Source: Hyphomicrobiales bacterium
GTDB taxonomy: Bacteria; Pseudomonadota; Alphaproteobacteria; Rhizobiales; Beijerinckiaceae
Assembly (NCBI GenBank): GCA_027483945.1
Contig: JAIXTM010000001.1
Location: 154,030 to 218,029, forward strand
DNA: 64,000 nucleotides
Direction of reading: 5' to 3'
Shown: positions 19,845 through 28,713 of the stretch, one piece after another
Layout of the letters: each line of letters starts with the position of its first letter
How positions within the stretch are numbered: the first letter of the stretch is position 1
Made by a program: the position numbers and the translations under genes
The notes under the pieces: model-generated
Told to the model about the DNA's origin: nothing
Database searches by the model: none
What the model saw: the letters and a program-made list of their open reading frames with translations, nothing else

Positions 19845-19899
19845 TTCGCGCGGTTTCGGGCGGGGGGCGGCAAGGCTCCTGCACGCAACGGATCGACCG

Positions 19900-20253
19900 A
19901 TGGCGAACGGATCAAAATCGGACGGGCCGGATGGCGACGGGACGAATGTCCCGCCTGGCGGAACCGACCTGCCTGATCGTCTGCGCGATCTGGACGCCCG
20001 CTTGAACAAGTTCCAGGCCGAAACCGGCCGGGACAGAAGCAAGGGGTATGTGAAGGAAGGGGCTGCCTATGGCCGGGCCCTCAAGCACGTGTCCGAATTC
20101 GTCGGCGGCACCATGGCGGGCCTGCTCCTGGGGTGGCTGACGGACCTTGCGACCGGCTGGTTTCCCCTAGGGCTCGTGACGGGGCTGATCCTCGGCTTCG
20201 TGACCGGCTTCTGGAATATCTACAAGTCCTCCCTGCGGTCCGGCGGTTCGTAA
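19900..20253 (+). CDS. atpI: ATP synthase accessory protein AtpI
   Basis: 117 residues from ATG 19900; an in-frame start at 19795 lies at or upstream of the promoter and is rejected. The N-terminal 50 residues are hydrophilic (LRDLDARLNKFQAE). Two membrane helices follow (GGTMAGLLLGWLTDLATGW and LGLVTGLILGFVTGFWNIY). AtpI helps assemble the c-ring or supply Mg2+ and is typically the first gene of alphaproteobacterial F0 operons. It is 38 bases upstream of atpB. Confidence 0.9.
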   Translation: MANGSKSDGPDGDGTNVPPGGTDLPDRLRDLDARLNKFQAETGRDRSKGYVKEGAAYGRALKHVSEFVGGTMAGLLLGWLTDLATGWFPLGLVTGLILGFVTGFWNIYKSSLRSGGS

Positions 20254-20291
20254 GCCCGGGCGCAAGGTCAAGACGGATCGAGAAGGCAATC

Positions 20292-21041
20292 ATGGCGGCG
20301 TCACCGCTCGAGCAGTTCCAGATCAAGACCCTGGTGCCCCTGGGCGAGGTCGGCGGCGTGCCGCTGAACTTCACCAACTCGGCCCTGTTCATGACGCTGG
20401 CGGTGGGCGGCATCGTGCTGTTCTTCGCCCAGGCGACGCGGACGGCGAGCGTGGTGCCGGGCCGGCTCCAGACGGTCGCCGAGATGATCTACGGTCTGGT
20501 CGCGGACACGGTGCGCAGTGCCGCCGGCAAGGAGGGGATGCAGTATTTCCCCTTCGTGTTCAGCCTCTTCTGCTTCGTGCTGACGCTTAACCTGTTCGGG
20601 ATGATCCCGGGCGGGTTCACGGTGACGAGCCACATCATCGTCACCTTCGCGCTCGCCGCACTCGTCTTCCTCACCGTGCTGGCGATCGGCCTCTCCAAGC
20701 ACGGCCTGCATTTCCTGGACCTGTTCGTGCCCCAGGGCGCGCCTCCGGGCCTCAAGCAGTTCCTGATCGTCATCGAGCTGATCTCCTTCCTGTCGCGGCC
20801 GATCTCGCTGTCGGTGCGTCTGTTCGCGAACATGCTCGCGGGTCACATCGCCATGAAGGTCTTCGCGGGCTTCATCGTGGCGCTGCTGGGCGCCGGCGCC
20901 TTCGCGGTGCTCGCGCCCCTGCCCTTCCTCATCATCGTCGCGCTCACCGCGCTCGAATTCCTCGTTGCGGGCCTGCAGGCCTATGTCTTCACGATCCTGA
21001 CCTGCATCTACCTCAACGACGCCCTCCACCCGGGTCACTGA
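20292..21041 (+). CDS. atpB: ATP synthase F0 subunit a
   Basis: 249 residues from ATG 20292, preceded by GAGAAGG. It starts MAASPLEQFQIK. The essential proton-channel Arg is in SLSVRLFANMLAGH. The last helices (FLVAGLQAYVFTILTCIYL) contain the conserved Gln region. This subunit forms the two half-channels beside the c-ring. Five to six membrane helices are visible. Confidence 0.97.
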   Translation: MAASPLEQFQIKTLVPLGEVGGVPLNFTNSALFMTLAVGGIVLFFAQATRTASVVPGRLQTVAEMIYGLVADTVRSAAGKEGMQYFPFVFSLFCFVLTLNLFGMIPGGFTVTSHIIVTFALAALVFLTVLAIGLSKHGLHFLDLFVPQGAPPGLKQFLIVIELISFLSRPISLSVRLFANMLAGHIAMKVFAGFIVALLGAGAFAVLAPLPFLIIVALTALEFLVAGLQAYVFTILTCIYLNDALHPGH

Positions 21042-21093
21042 TCGACCAGGTCCGTTCAACCTCCAGACATCCCGCATCCCAAGGAGCACTCCC

Positions 21094-21321
21094 ATGACCG
21101 CTACCGCGTTTGCCTGGCTCGGCGCCGGCCTTGCCGCCATCGGCGTTGGCCTCGCCGCCCTCGGCGTCGGCAACATCTTCGGCAACTACCTCGCCGGCGC
21201 GCTGCGCAATCCGTCCGCGGCCGACAGCCAGTTCGCCCGCGCGCTGATCGGCGCGGCGCTCGCGGAAGGTCTCGGCCTGTTCGCGTTCGTCATCGGCTTC
21301 CTGCTGTACCTGAAGGCCTAA
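21094..21321 (+). CDS. atpE: ATP synthase F0 subunit c
   Basis: 75 residues forming a helical hairpin. The polar loop GALRNPSA (about 35-42) contacts F1, and the proton-binding carboxylate is Glu58 in ALAEGLGLFAF. Using Glu rather than Asp is usual in alphaproteobacteria. AAGGAGC sits before the start. Confidence 0.97.
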   Translation: MTATAFAWLGAGLAAIGVGLAALGVGNIFGNYLAGALRNPSAADSQFARALIGAALAEGLGLFAFVIGFLLYLKA

Positions 21322-21401
21322 TCGTCAGGCTTTCCCCATGTCGGCATCGGCGTATCCCGGCTGGTCCGGGGCGCCAGAGCGCTCACCAGGATCCTTGAAC
21401 G

Positions 21402-21926
21402 ATGGCTACTCCCTCGGGTGATCCGACGGTCTTTCCGCCGCTCCAGACGGAGACCTACGGCTCGCAGCTGATCTGGCTCGCGATCACCTTCGTCGTCCTC
21501 TACTGGGCGATGGCGAAGTTCGTGGTGCCGCGCCTGACGGCGATCGTGGAAGGGCGTAATGCCCGGATCACGAAGGACTTGGACGCCGCCGCCAAGGCGA
21601 AGGCGCAGGTGGCGGAAGCCGTGGCGGCCTATGAAGCCGCCATGACGGAAGCACGCACCAAAGCCAACGGGCTCGCGCAGAAAGCCCGTGACGAACTCGC
21701 CGCCAAGACCGAGACGACCCGCAAGTCGCTGGAGGCGGATCTCGCCAAGAAACTGGCCAAGGCCGAGGCGCAGATCGCCAAGCGCCGCGACCAGGCCATG
21801 GCGCAGGTCCACGGCATCGCCGCCGATGCGACCGGCGCGATCGTCGCGCAGATCCTCGGCAAGGCTCCGTCGGCTGCCGCCGTGGAGACCGCCCTTGCCA
21901 AGGTCGACGCCAAGGACGCGGGGTAA
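21402..21926 (+). CDS. ATP synthase F0 subunit b'
   Basis: 174 residues. A single N-terminal helix (LIWLAITFVVLYWAM) is followed by PRLTAIVEGRNARI and then about 120 residues of Lys/Ala-rich coiled coil forming the peripheral stalk. The presence of two different b-type genes in a row (this and the next) is typical of photosynthetic and alphaproteobacteria. The stop is 4 bases before the atpF start. Confidence 0.93.
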   Translation: MATPSGDPTVFPPLQTETYGSQLIWLAITFVVLYWAMAKFVVPRLTAIVEGRNARITKDLDAAAKAKAQVAEAVAAYEAAMTEARTKANGLAQKARDELAAKTETTRKSLEADLAKKLAKAEAQIAKRRDQAMAQVHGIAADATGAIVAQILGKAPSAAAVETALAKVDAKDAG

Positions 21927-21930
21927 GCCG

Positions 21931-22422
21931 ATGGCCATTCTTCAGGATACCAATTTCTGGGTCGGCATCGGCTTCGCCGTTTTCATGGCGATCGTCTGGA
22001 AGGCCGGCGCGTTTAGCGCCTTCGGCACATCGCTGGACGCGAGGGGCGAGCGCATCGCCCGCGAGCTCCAGGAGGCCACGCGCCTGCGCGAGGAGGCCGA
22101 GGCCCTGCTCGCGGAGTACGAGGCCAAGCGCCGGGCTGCCGAGAGCGAGGCCAAGGCCATCGTCCGCGCCGCCAAGACGGAGGCCGAACGTCTCGCGCAG
22201 GAGACCGAGGCCAAGCTCAACGACTTCGTGGCGCGCCGCACGGCCGCCGCCGAGGAGCGGATCGCGCAGGCCGAGAACCAGGCTTTCGCCGACGTGCGGA
22301 CCGCGGCCGCGGAGGCCGCGGTCAAGGCCGCCGAGCTGATCCTGCGCGACAGCGTGTCGGGCAAGGCGGGCGATGCCGTCCTGGCCCAGTCGATCGCGGA
22401 CGTGAAGTCCCGGCTGAACTGA
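21931..22422 (+). CDS. atpF: ATP synthase F0 subunit b
   Basis: 163 residues from ATG 21931. It begins MAILQDTNFWVGIGF, has one membrane helix, and then the stalk coiled coil starting LDARGERIARELQEA. It pairs with b' to form the stator. The F1 genes (atpHAGDC) are not here, consistent with the split F0/F1 operons of this group. Confidence 0.95.
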   Translation: MAILQDTNFWVGIGFAVFMAIVWKAGAFSAFGTSLDARGERIARELQEATRLREEAEALLAEYEAKRRAAESEAKAIVRAAKTEAERLAQETEAKLNDFVARRTAAAEERIAQAENQAFADVRTAAAEAAVKAAELILRDSVSGKAGDAVLAQSIADVKSRLN

Positions 22423-22445
22423 GCGCCAAGCATCACAGTAACAGG

Positions 22446-22477
22446 AAAGGCCGCCCGGTGGGCGGCCTTTCTCGTTA
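22446..22477 (+). terminator. Terminator of the F0 operon
   Basis: A perfect 11-bp stem AAAGGCCGCCC/GGGCGGCCTTT with loop GGT, followed by CTCGTTA. It sits between the convergent atpF and DUF1236 genes. Read from the other strand it is flanked by A/T pairs too, so it may terminate both. Confidence 0.85.
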
Positions 22478-22492
22478 CGGGAGGCCGAAAGG

Positions 22493-22858
22493 TCAGTTCC
22501 GGTCGATGATCCGGACGACCTGGCGCGTCTGCGGCTCGACGAGGACGATCTTGTCGTCCGGCGAGACGAAATAGCGATAGCGCTCGATGCCCGGCTCCTC
22601 GTCCACCGCGCCGTCGGAAAACGCGTACAGGTCGACATCGGCGGGGACGCGCGAGCCGACCCGAACCTGGCCCCGCCAGGGCGAGGGCACCACGCGCTCT
22701 TCGATGATCGTGCGGCGCACGACCGTCTCGCCTGAGGGCGTCAGCACGATGGTCCCGGTATTGTCCTCCGGCACGACGAGCGTGGTCTGCGCAAGGGCGC
22801 CACCGGCGGCGATCGACAGGGAAAGGGCGGCAGCCGCCGCGAGAAGGCGATGGGTCAT
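22493..22858 (-). CDS. DUF1236-family exported protein
   Basis: 121 residues from ATG 22858, chosen because AGGAGG lies 6 bases upstream and the product then starts with a clear signal peptide (MTHRLLAAAAALSLSIAAGGALA). The C terminus (YRYFVSPDDKIVLVEPQTR then VVRIIDR) matches the DUF1236 repeat common in Hyphomicrobiales. Probably periplasmic; function unknown. It is convergent with atpF. Confidence 0.82.
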   Translation of the reverse strand: MTHRLLAAAAALSLSIAAGGALAQTTLVVPEDNTGTIVLTPSGETVVRRTIIEERVVPSPWRGQVRVGSRVPADVDLYAFSDGAVDEEPGIERYRYFVSPDDKIVLVEPQTRQVVRIIDRN

Positions 22859-22885
22859 AGGAGACCTCCTGATGGATGCGGGCGG

Positions 22886-22912
22886 GCGGCGGCCACGCAA
22901 TCGGGCCGCCGC
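22886..22912 (-). other. Strong GC hairpin between the RidA and DUF1236 genes
   Basis: Nine-bp arms GCGGCGGCC and GGCCGCCGC around a 9-base loop (22895-22903). It lies 61 bases after the RidA stop and 27 bases before the DUF1236 start, with no T tract. It could act as an attenuator, an mRNA-end stabiliser or a factor-dependent stop. Confidence 0.4.
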
Positions 22913-22973
22913 TTCCTGATCCGCTTGCCAGAGCCGAACGCGGCCGGCAGGCAGGAGGTTCCGTAAAGGCAGG

Positions 22974-23324
22974 TCAGATGGCGGCGACGACCGCGATCTC
23001 GACCGTGTACTGGGGTGCCGCGAGCTTGGCCTCGACGGTGGCGCGGGCCGGGGTGTTCCCGGCCACGACCCACTTGTCCCAGACGGCGTTCATCTCGCCG
23101 AAGGTCTTGATGTCGGCGAGCCAGATATTGGCCATGAGCAGCTTGGTCTTGTCGGTCCCGGCCTGCTTCAGCAGATCGTCGATCGTGGCGAGGATCTCGG
23201 CGGTCTGCTCGCCGACGGAACGTCCCGCGCTCGTCTCCGCCACCTGACCGGCAAGGTACACGGTGTTGCCGTGGACGACGGCCTTGGACATGCGCGCGCC
23301 GGCGCCGATGCGGGTGATCGCCAT
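22974..23324 (-). CDS. RidA/YjgF family protein
   Basis: 116 residues. NTPARATVEAKLAAPQYTVEI contains the family Arg that binds the substrate carboxylate, and the N-terminal VVHGNTVYLAGQV matches the trimeric RidA fold. Canonical RidA deaminates reactive 2-aminoacrylate made by PLP enzymes. This member (IRIGAGARMSKAV-type N terminus) belongs to a subgroup whose substrate is less certain. It is transcribed away from the helicase gene in the same direction. Confidence 0.88.
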   Translation of the reverse strand: MAITRIGAGARMSKAVVHGNTVYLAGQVAETSAGRSVGEQTAEILATIDDLLKQAGTDKTKLLMANIWLADIKTFGEMNAVWDKWVVAGNTPARATVEAKLAAPQYTVEIAVVAAI

Positions 23325-23423
23325 GAAAGTCTCTCCGTGTCAGGCGTGATCTCGCAGGGGCCGGCCTTGCGGCCGCCCCTCGCTGGAGACCTGCCTAGCG
23401 GAGCCGCCGGCTCAGGGCAATCG

Positions 23424-24917
23424 TCAGGCCTGGGGAGCCGAACGACCGCGTCCGCCGCGCCAGTTGCCGCGATGCGGCTTGCCCCCATGGCCGGCCGATT
23501 CGCGCACAAGCGCGGCCGGTCCACCGGGGGCCGGGGCACCATGGCCGCGGCCCTGCGGCCGCTGGCCGTCACGAGCCGCCGCGTGGCGGCCCTGTCCGTC
23601 GCGCGCCGCCATGTCGCGGCCCCCATGGGGCTTGGCCGCATTGCGGCCCTGGCCCTGGCGGGCCTGATCGCCACGCGGCTGATCGGAGCGGAATCCATCG
23701 GGCCGCCCCTGGCCACGATGGCCATTGTTCTGCCGCTGGCCCTTGGCGGGCGGACGGCCGCCGGCCGAGGCCGAGGGACGCTCCACCGGATTGCCCTCGA
23801 TGTCGGTCGTCGGGATGGTTTGGCGCGTCACCTTCTCGATGTCACGCAGATAGGCCCGCTCCTCCCGATCGCAGAACGAGATCGCGATGCCGGCGGCGCC
23901 GGCGCGCGCGGTGCGGCCGATGCGGTGGACATAGGATTCCGGCACGTTGGGCAGGTCGAAATTGATGACGTGGGAGACGCCGTCGACATCGATGCCGCGG
24001 GCGGCGATGTCGGTGGCTACCAGTGCCCGGGTGCGGCCGGCGCGGAAGCCGGCCAGCGCCTTCTCGCGCTGGGGCTGACTCTTGTTGCCATGGATGGCGG
24101 CGGCCTCGATGCCGGCGCTTTCCAGATGCCGCGCGACCTTGTCCGCGCCGTGCTTGGTGCGCGTGAAGACCAGAATGCGGCTGAGCGAGGGATCCTGCAT
24201 CAGCTTGACGAGGAGGCTGCGCTTCTCGGCACCCTCGGCCAGGATGATGCGCTGCTCCACCCGCTCGGCGGTCGTGGCGACGGGCGTCACCGCGACGCGA
24301 ACAGGATCGGTCAGGAGCTCGCCGGCCAGCGCGCCAATGGCGGTCGGCATCGTGGCGGAGAAGAACAGGTTCTGACGGCGCTCCGGCAACGCGCCGACGA
24401 TGCGGCGGATCGCGTGGATGAAGCCGAGATCGAGCATCTGGTCCGCCTCGTCGAGGACGAAGACCTCGGTCTGGCGCAGGTCGATGTTGCGCGACGACAT
24501 GTGGTCGACGAGGCGGCCGGGCGTGGCCACCAGCACGTCGACGCCCTGCTGCAGCGCGCGGGCCTGCGGGCCGATGGAGACGCCGCCGACGACGACGGAA
24601 ACGGCGACGCGCAGGTTGCGGCCATAGGCGCGGATGCTGTCGGCGATCTGGCCGGCGAGCTCGCGGGTCGGAGAAAGGATCAGCGCCCGGCAGGTGCGCG
24701 GGCGCAGGGGCCGGCGGTCGCGGGCGAGACGGTCCAGAATCGGCAGCGCGAAGGCCGCGGTCTTGCCGGTGCCGGTCTGGGCGATGCCCAGCAGGTCGCT
24801 GCCGGCGAGGAGCGGCGGGATGGCCTGCGCCTGGATCGGGGTCGGAGTCTCATAGCCCTCGGCCGCCAGCGCCTTGAGGATCGGGGCGGCGAGGTTCAGT
24901 TCGGAGAAAGTGGTCAA
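23424..24917 (-). CDS. DEAD-box ATP-dependent RNA helicase (RhlE-like)
   Basis: 497 residues from TTG 24917, chosen because the family starts at MTTFSEL; a GTG at 24947 and one at 25082 are in frame. The Q motif is at about 21-32 (GYETPTPIQ), motif I AQTGTGKT at 46-53, then PTRELAGQI, motif II DEAD, motif III SAT and motif VI HRIGRTARAG. The last 120 residues are Gly/Arg/Gln/Asn-rich low complexity (many RG and GQ pairs), an RNA-binding tail typical of RhlE. It unwinds RNA in ribosome assembly or decay, often cold-induced. It has a leader of about 260 bases with a stable hairpin. Confidence 0.93.
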   Translation of the reverse strand: MTTFSELNLAAPILKALAAEGYETPTPIQAQAIPPLLAGSDLLGIAQTGTGKTAAFALPILDRLARDRRPLRPRTCRALILSPTRELAGQIADSIRAYGRNLRVAVSVVVGGVSIGPQARALQQGVDVLVATPGRLVDHMSSRNIDLRQTEVFVLDEADQMLDLGFIHAIRRIVGALPERRQNLFFSATMPTAIGALAGELLTDPVRVAVTPVATTAERVEQRIILAEGAEKRSLLVKLMQDPSLSRILVFTRTKHGADKVARHLESAGIEAAAIHGNKSQPQREKALAGFRAGRTRALVATDIAARGIDVDGVSHVINFDLPNVPESYVHRIGRTARAGAAGIAISFCDREERAYLRDIEKVTRQTIPTTDIEGNPVERPSASAGGRPPAKGQRQNNGHRGQGRPDGFRSDQPRGDQARQGQGRNAAKPHGGRDMAARDGQGRHAAARDGQRPQGRGHGAPAPGGPAALVRESAGHGGKPHRGNWRGGRGRSAPQA

Positions 24918-25032
24918 TTCACGTGTCTTTCGGTGAACGCGGATCACAAAATCCGCGCGGGGCCGCGCGCCGGAACCGGCACGCCGCCTGTCGGGGGTCA
25001 AACGCCCCGCGTGATCTGGGCTGTTCAGGGAG

Positions 25033-25065
25033 TTCAAGGCGGTCCGGCAGGACGATCGCCTTGAA
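25033..25065 (-). promoter_or_regulatory. Stable stem-loop in the leader of the DEAD-box helicase gene
   Basis: Perfect 9-bp arms TTCAAGGCG (25033-25041) and CGCCTTGAA (25057-25065). Inside them a further 4-bp stem GTCC/GGAC closes on a GGCA tetraloop, with GAT bulged. It lies 116 bases upstream of the helicase start. Cold-shock helicase mRNAs often have long structured leaders, so this may control expression by folding or by autoregulation. Confidence 0.5.
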
Positions 25066-25119
25066 GAAGGCGACCGGTTCACGCGGCCGGATCCGCAAAG
25101 GGCATGAGCCCTTGGCGCT

Positions 25120-25148
25120 CATGTGGCAGTGCAACACGGATAAGTCAA
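25120..25148 (-). promoter_or_regulatory. Possible promoter for the helicase gene
   Basis: On the minus strand TTGACT (25148-25143) is followed after 17 bases by CACATG (25125-25120). The -35 is good but the -10 is weak. It sits in the gap after the LysE gene and would give a leader of over 190 nt that includes the hairpin at 25033-25065. Confidence 0.3.
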
Positions 25149-25180
25149 GGCGCCGCAGCGGCCCTGGGCAGGCCACCGCC

Positions 25181-25813
25181 TCAGCGGTCGAGCCCCATCC
25201 GCACGCCGAAAGCCATCATCAGCGCACCGACGCCGATGGACACATAGCGCCCCAGAGGACCGTTCGTGGCGCTCGGCGCCGCCGTCAGCAGGACCGCACA
25301 GAGGACGTAGTAGAGCGTGGAGATAGCCAGCATGAGACCGACGCCGGCGAGGCCGACGGCCAGGGGCTTCCGGGCCAGATGCGTCACGGCGAAGAGCGAG
25401 GTGACAAAGACGAGCGACTTGGGGTTGGACAGGTTGGTCAGGAGCCCGGTGACGAAGGCGCGGCGGGGCGAGATATCCCGGCGCGGTCGCACGGCCCCGT
25501 CGATCGCCGCCAGCGGCGCGGCGCGCCAGTTCTGGCGGATGATCCGGAAGCCGATATAGGCAAGGTAGGCCGCGCCGGCGATCTTCACTGCGAGTGCCAG
25601 CATCGGCACCGCCTCGAAAAGCCAGAACAGGCCGAGCAGGCCCGACAGGCCCCAGATGGCGGTTCCGGTCAGGATGCCGGCGGCTGCGGCGAGGACGGCT
25701 GCGCGCCTGGACGACAGGACGGTGGCGGCGAAGAACAGGACGTTGGGACCCGGCGTCAGGCAGGCGACGACCCAGATCGCGGCGAGCGAGACCAGGGTGT
25801 CGAGCGTGGACAT
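25181..25813 (-). CDS. LysE/RhtB-family amino acid exporter
   Basis: 210 residues with six hydrophobic segments. The family signature is CLTPGPNVLFFAATV near residue 18, with GILTGTAIWGLSG and TNLSNPKSLVFVTSLF later. These inner-membrane proteins export amino acids such as lysine, homoserine or threonine; the substrate here cannot be told. It starts 7 bases after fabI on the same strand and may be the last gene of that transcript. Confidence 0.92.
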   Translation of the reverse strand: MSTLDTLVSLAAIWVVACLTPGPNVLFFAATVLSSRRAAVLAAAAGILTGTAIWGLSGLLGLFWLFEAVPMLALAVKIAGAAYLAYIGFRIIRQNWRAAPLAAIDGAVRPRRDISPRRAFVTGLLTNLSNPKSLVFVTSLFAVTHLARKPLAVGLAGVGLMLAISTLYYVLCAVLLTAAPSATNGPLGRYVSIGVGALMMAFGVRMGLDR

Positions 25814-25820
25814 GGCCTGT

Positions 25821-26642
25821 TCAGGCCTCCAAGGCGCCGGCGGCTTCCTGCGCCTTGAGCGATTCGGGCCGCGGCATCGAGATGATGTTGTAGCCGGAAT
25901 CCACGTAATGGATCTCGCCCGTGACGCCGGAGGACAGGTTCGACAGGAGATAGAGCGCCGAGCCGCCGATCTCCTCGATCGTCACCGTCCGGCGCAGCGG
26001 GGCATGGGCCTTCTGGTAATTGTACATGAGACGGGCATCGGCGATGCCGGCGCCGGCGAGCGTCCGCACGGGGCCGGCGGAGATGGCGTTCACGCGGATG
26101 CCCTGCGGCCCGTAATCGCCGGCGAGGTAGCGCACGGACGCCTCCAAGGCCGCCTTGGCGACGCCCATGACATTGTAGTTCGGCATGACGCGGTTGGCGC
26201 CGTCATAGGTCAGCGTCAGTAGCGAGCCGCCATCGGGCATCAGCGCGGCGGCACGCCTGGCGATCTCGGTGAAGGAGAAGGCCGAGATGACCATGGTGCG
26301 CGAGAAATTCGCGCGGGTCGTGTCGGCATAGCGGCCCTTGAGCTCGTTCTTGTCCGAGAAGCCGATGGCGTGGACGACGAAGTCAAGGCTGCCCCATTCC
26401 GCCCTCAGGCGCTCGAACAGGGCATCGACAGAGGCGATGTCCTCCACGTCGCAGGGCAGGACGAGTGACGAACCCACCGATTGCGCGAGCGGCGTGACGC
26501 GCTTGCCCAGCGCCTCGCCCTGATAGGTGAAGGCCAGCTCGGCGCCATGCTCGGCCAGCGTCCGGGAGATGCCCCAGGCGATGGAATGATCGTTGGCGAC
26601 GCCCATGATCAGGCCGCGCCGGCCCTGCATCAGCTTCGTCAT
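25821..26642 (-). CDS. fabI: Enoyl-[acyl-carrier-protein] reductase (NADH) FabI
   Basis: 273 residues. The N-terminal GVANDHSIAWGI nucleotide-binding motif and the spaced Tyr-x6-Lys of YNVMGVAKAALE, with an upstream Tyr in LTLTYDGA, fit the FabI active site. It reduces trans-2-enoyl-ACP in the last step of each elongation cycle and is the target of triclosan-type inhibitors. It is 26 bases downstream of fabB. Confidence 0.95.
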   Translation of the reverse strand: MTKLMQGRRGLIMGVANDHSIAWGISRTLAEHGAELAFTYQGEALGKRVTPLAQSVGSSLVLPCDVEDIASVDALFERLRAEWGSLDFVVHAIGFSDKNELKGRYADTTRANFSRTMVISAFSFTEIARRAAALMPDGGSLLTLTYDGANRVMPNYNVMGVAKAALEASVRYLAGDYGPQGIRVNAISAGPVRTLAGAGIADARLMYNYQKAHAPLRRTVTIEEIGGSALYLLSNLSSGVTGEIHYVDSGYNIISMPRPESLKAQEAAGALEA

Positions 26643-26668
26643 TGGCTATCCCCCCGTGCCCTCGCGCG

Positions 26669-27895
26669 TCACGCGTCGAGGCGCTTCATGACGATGGTGG
26701 CGTTGGTGCCGCCGAAGCCGAAGGAGTTCGACAGGACGGTGCCGATCCTGGCATTGTCGATCCGCTGCCGGACGATGGGCATGTCGGCGAAAGCCGGATC
26801 GAGCTCCTCGATATTGGCGCTCTCGCAGATGAAGCCGTTGTTCATCATCAGCAGCGAGTAGATCGCCTCCTGCACGCCGGTGGCGCCCAGCGAATGACCG
26901 GTCAGCGACTTGGTGGCCGAGATCGGCGGGCACTTGTCGCCGGTGCCGAAGACCTCGCGAATGGCCTCGATCTCCTTGAGATCGCCGACGGGCGTCGAGG
27001 TGGCATGGGGGTTGATGTAGTCGATGGGCGTCTTCACCGTCGCGAGCGCCTGGCGCATGCAGCGGATCGCGCCCTCGCCAGACGGGGCGACCATGTCGTA
27101 GCCGTCGGACGTCGCGCCATAGCCGACGATCTCCGCGTAGATCTTGGCGCCGCGGGCCTTGGCGACCTCGTATTCCTCGAGGACGAGCACGCCTGCGCCG
27201 CCGGCGATGACGAAGCCGTCGCGGTTCACGTCATAGGCACGGGAGGCCTTGGCCGGGGTGTCGTTATACTTGGACGACATAGCGCCCATGGCGTCGAACA
27301 GGACGGAAAGGGTCCAGTCGAGTTCCTCGCAGCCGCCCGCGAAGATGCGGTCCTGCTTGCCCCACTGGATCAGCTCGTAGGCGTTGCCGATGCAATGGTT
27401 CGACGTCGCGCAGGCGGACGAGATCGAATAGTTCACGCCCTTGAGCTTGAACCAGGTGGCGAGCGTCGCGGAGGCGGTAGACGACATGGCCTTCGGCACG
27501 GCGAAGGGGCCGACGCGCTTGGACGAGCCGGTCTCGCGGGCCTTGTCCGCCGATTCCACCAGGACGCGGGCGGAGGGGCCGCCCGAGCCCATGACGATGC
27601 CGGTGCGCTCGTTGGAGATCTCCGCCTCGGTCAGGCCGGCGTCGCGGATCGCCTGATCCATGGCGACGTGGTTCCAGGCGGTGCCGGTGGCGTGGAAGCG
27701 CATGGCGCGGCGGTCAACAAGCTCCTCGGGATCGAGGGTCGGAGCGCCATGGACGCGGCAGCGGAAGCCGCGATCGGCATATTCCTGCGCCGTCACGATG
27801 CCGGACTTCGCTTCGCGCAGCGAGGCGGTCACCTCCTGCGTGTTGTTGCCGATGGATGAGACGATGCCCATCCCGGTGACGACGACGCGTCTCAT
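26669..27895 (-). CDS. fabB: 3-oxoacyl-[acyl-carrier-protein] synthase I FabB
   Basis: 408 residues. The catalytic triad is Cys162 in SSACATSN, His in NPHATSTP and His in GHSLGATG. The N terminus [16 protein letters not shown] is typical of KAS I. With FabA it carries the anaerobic route to unsaturated fatty acids. It lies 96 bases downstream of fabA on the same strand. Confidence 0.96.
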   Translation of the reverse strand: MRRVVVTGMGIVSSIGNNTQEVTASLREAKSGIVTAQEYADRGFRCRVHGAPTLDPEELVDRRAMRFHATGTAWNHVAMDQAIRDAGLTEAEISNERTGIVMGSGGPSARVLVESADKARETGSSKRVGPFAVPKAMSSTASATLATWFKLKGVNYSISSACATSNHCIGNAYELIQWGKQDRIFAGGCEELDWTLSVLFDAMGAMSSKYNDTPAKASRAYDVNRDGFVIAGGAGVLVLEEYEVAKARGAKIYAEIVGYGATSDGYDMVAPSGEGAIRCMRQALATVKTPIDYINPHATSTPVGDLKEIEAIREVFGTGDKCPPISATKSLTGHSLGATGVQEAIYSLLMMNNGFICESANIEELDPAFADMPIVRQRIDNARIGTVLSNSFGFGGTNATIVMKRLDA

Positions 27896-27991
27896 GTGAT
27901 GCTCCTCGTGCGGCGCGCCGCCTTCAAGTGGCGCGGTCTCGATGGGTCCCGGCGGCCGGGATGCCTTACCTGCGGGCCTTGGGGCGAAAGT

Positions 27992-28507
27992 TCAAGCGTC
28001 CGTGGTCTGGAACAGGCCGACACGCATGTCCTTGACCTCGTAGATGCGCTTGCCGTCCGCCTCGAGCCAGCCGTCGGCGATGCCGAGGATGAGCTTGGAG
28101 CGGAAGACGCGCTTGAAGTCGACGCCGTAAACGACCTTCTTCACCGATGGCAGGACCTGGTCGGAGAACTTCACCTCGCCGACACCGAGCGCCCGGCCGC
28201 GGCCCTGCTCGCCGAGCCAACCCAGGAAGAATCCGGTGAGCTGCCAGAGCGCGTCGAGGCCGAGGCAGCCCGGCATCACGGGGTCGCCCTTGAAGTGGCA
28301 GCCGAAGAACCAGAGATCCGGCCGGATGTCGAATTCGGCGCGTACCAAGCCCTTGCCGTTGGGCCCGCCGGTCTCGGAGATTTCAGTGATCCGATCGAAC
28401 ATCAGCATGGGCGGCAGCGGCAGCTGCGCATTACCGGGACCGAACAATTCGCCACGCCCGCAGGCCAGAAGCTCTTCGTAATCGTAGTGCGAGCGGCGTT
28501 CCATCAA
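27992..28507 (-). CDS. fabA: 3-hydroxydecanoyl-[acyl-carrier-protein] dehydratase/isomerase FabA
   Basis: 171 residues. The active site is His71 in [15 protein letters not shown] and Asp85 in LGLDALWQ, matching the E. coli His70/Asp84 pair. It dehydrates 3-hydroxydecanoyl-ACP and isomerises trans-2 to cis-3, starting unsaturated chains. Two ATGs in tandem (28507, 28504) could start it. It is divergent from the irr-type regulator. Confidence 0.97.
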   Translation of the reverse strand: MMERRSHYDYEELLACGRGELFGPGNAQLPLPPMLMFDRITEISETGGPNGKGLVRAEFDIRPDLWFFGCHFKGDPVMPGCLGLDALWQLTGFFLGWLGEQGRGRALGVGEVKFSDQVLPSVKKVVYGVDFKRVFRSKLILGIADGWLEADGKRIYEVKDMRVGLFQTTDA

Positions 28508-28713
28508 TCGGACGGGTCCCTTGTCTTGGCGCGCGGAGCCTGCGCGGCAGGCGTCTCCCTAACACAGCGCCGGGCGGGCCGGAAGGGCGCGGCGCCTGCG
28601 ACCGCACCGACACCGCGCCAAGCATTGCGGCGGCAGGCCCCAGGCCTTATGTTAGCGCCGGGTGCGCCTGCTGCTGCGCCCTTCCAAGCGACGACCTCAA
28701 GGCGAACGAGACG

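Noticed and set aside
23271..25064. 597-codon plus-strand frame opposite the DEAD-box helicase
   Set aside because: The helicase motifs on the other strand are complete; this is its antisense shadow.
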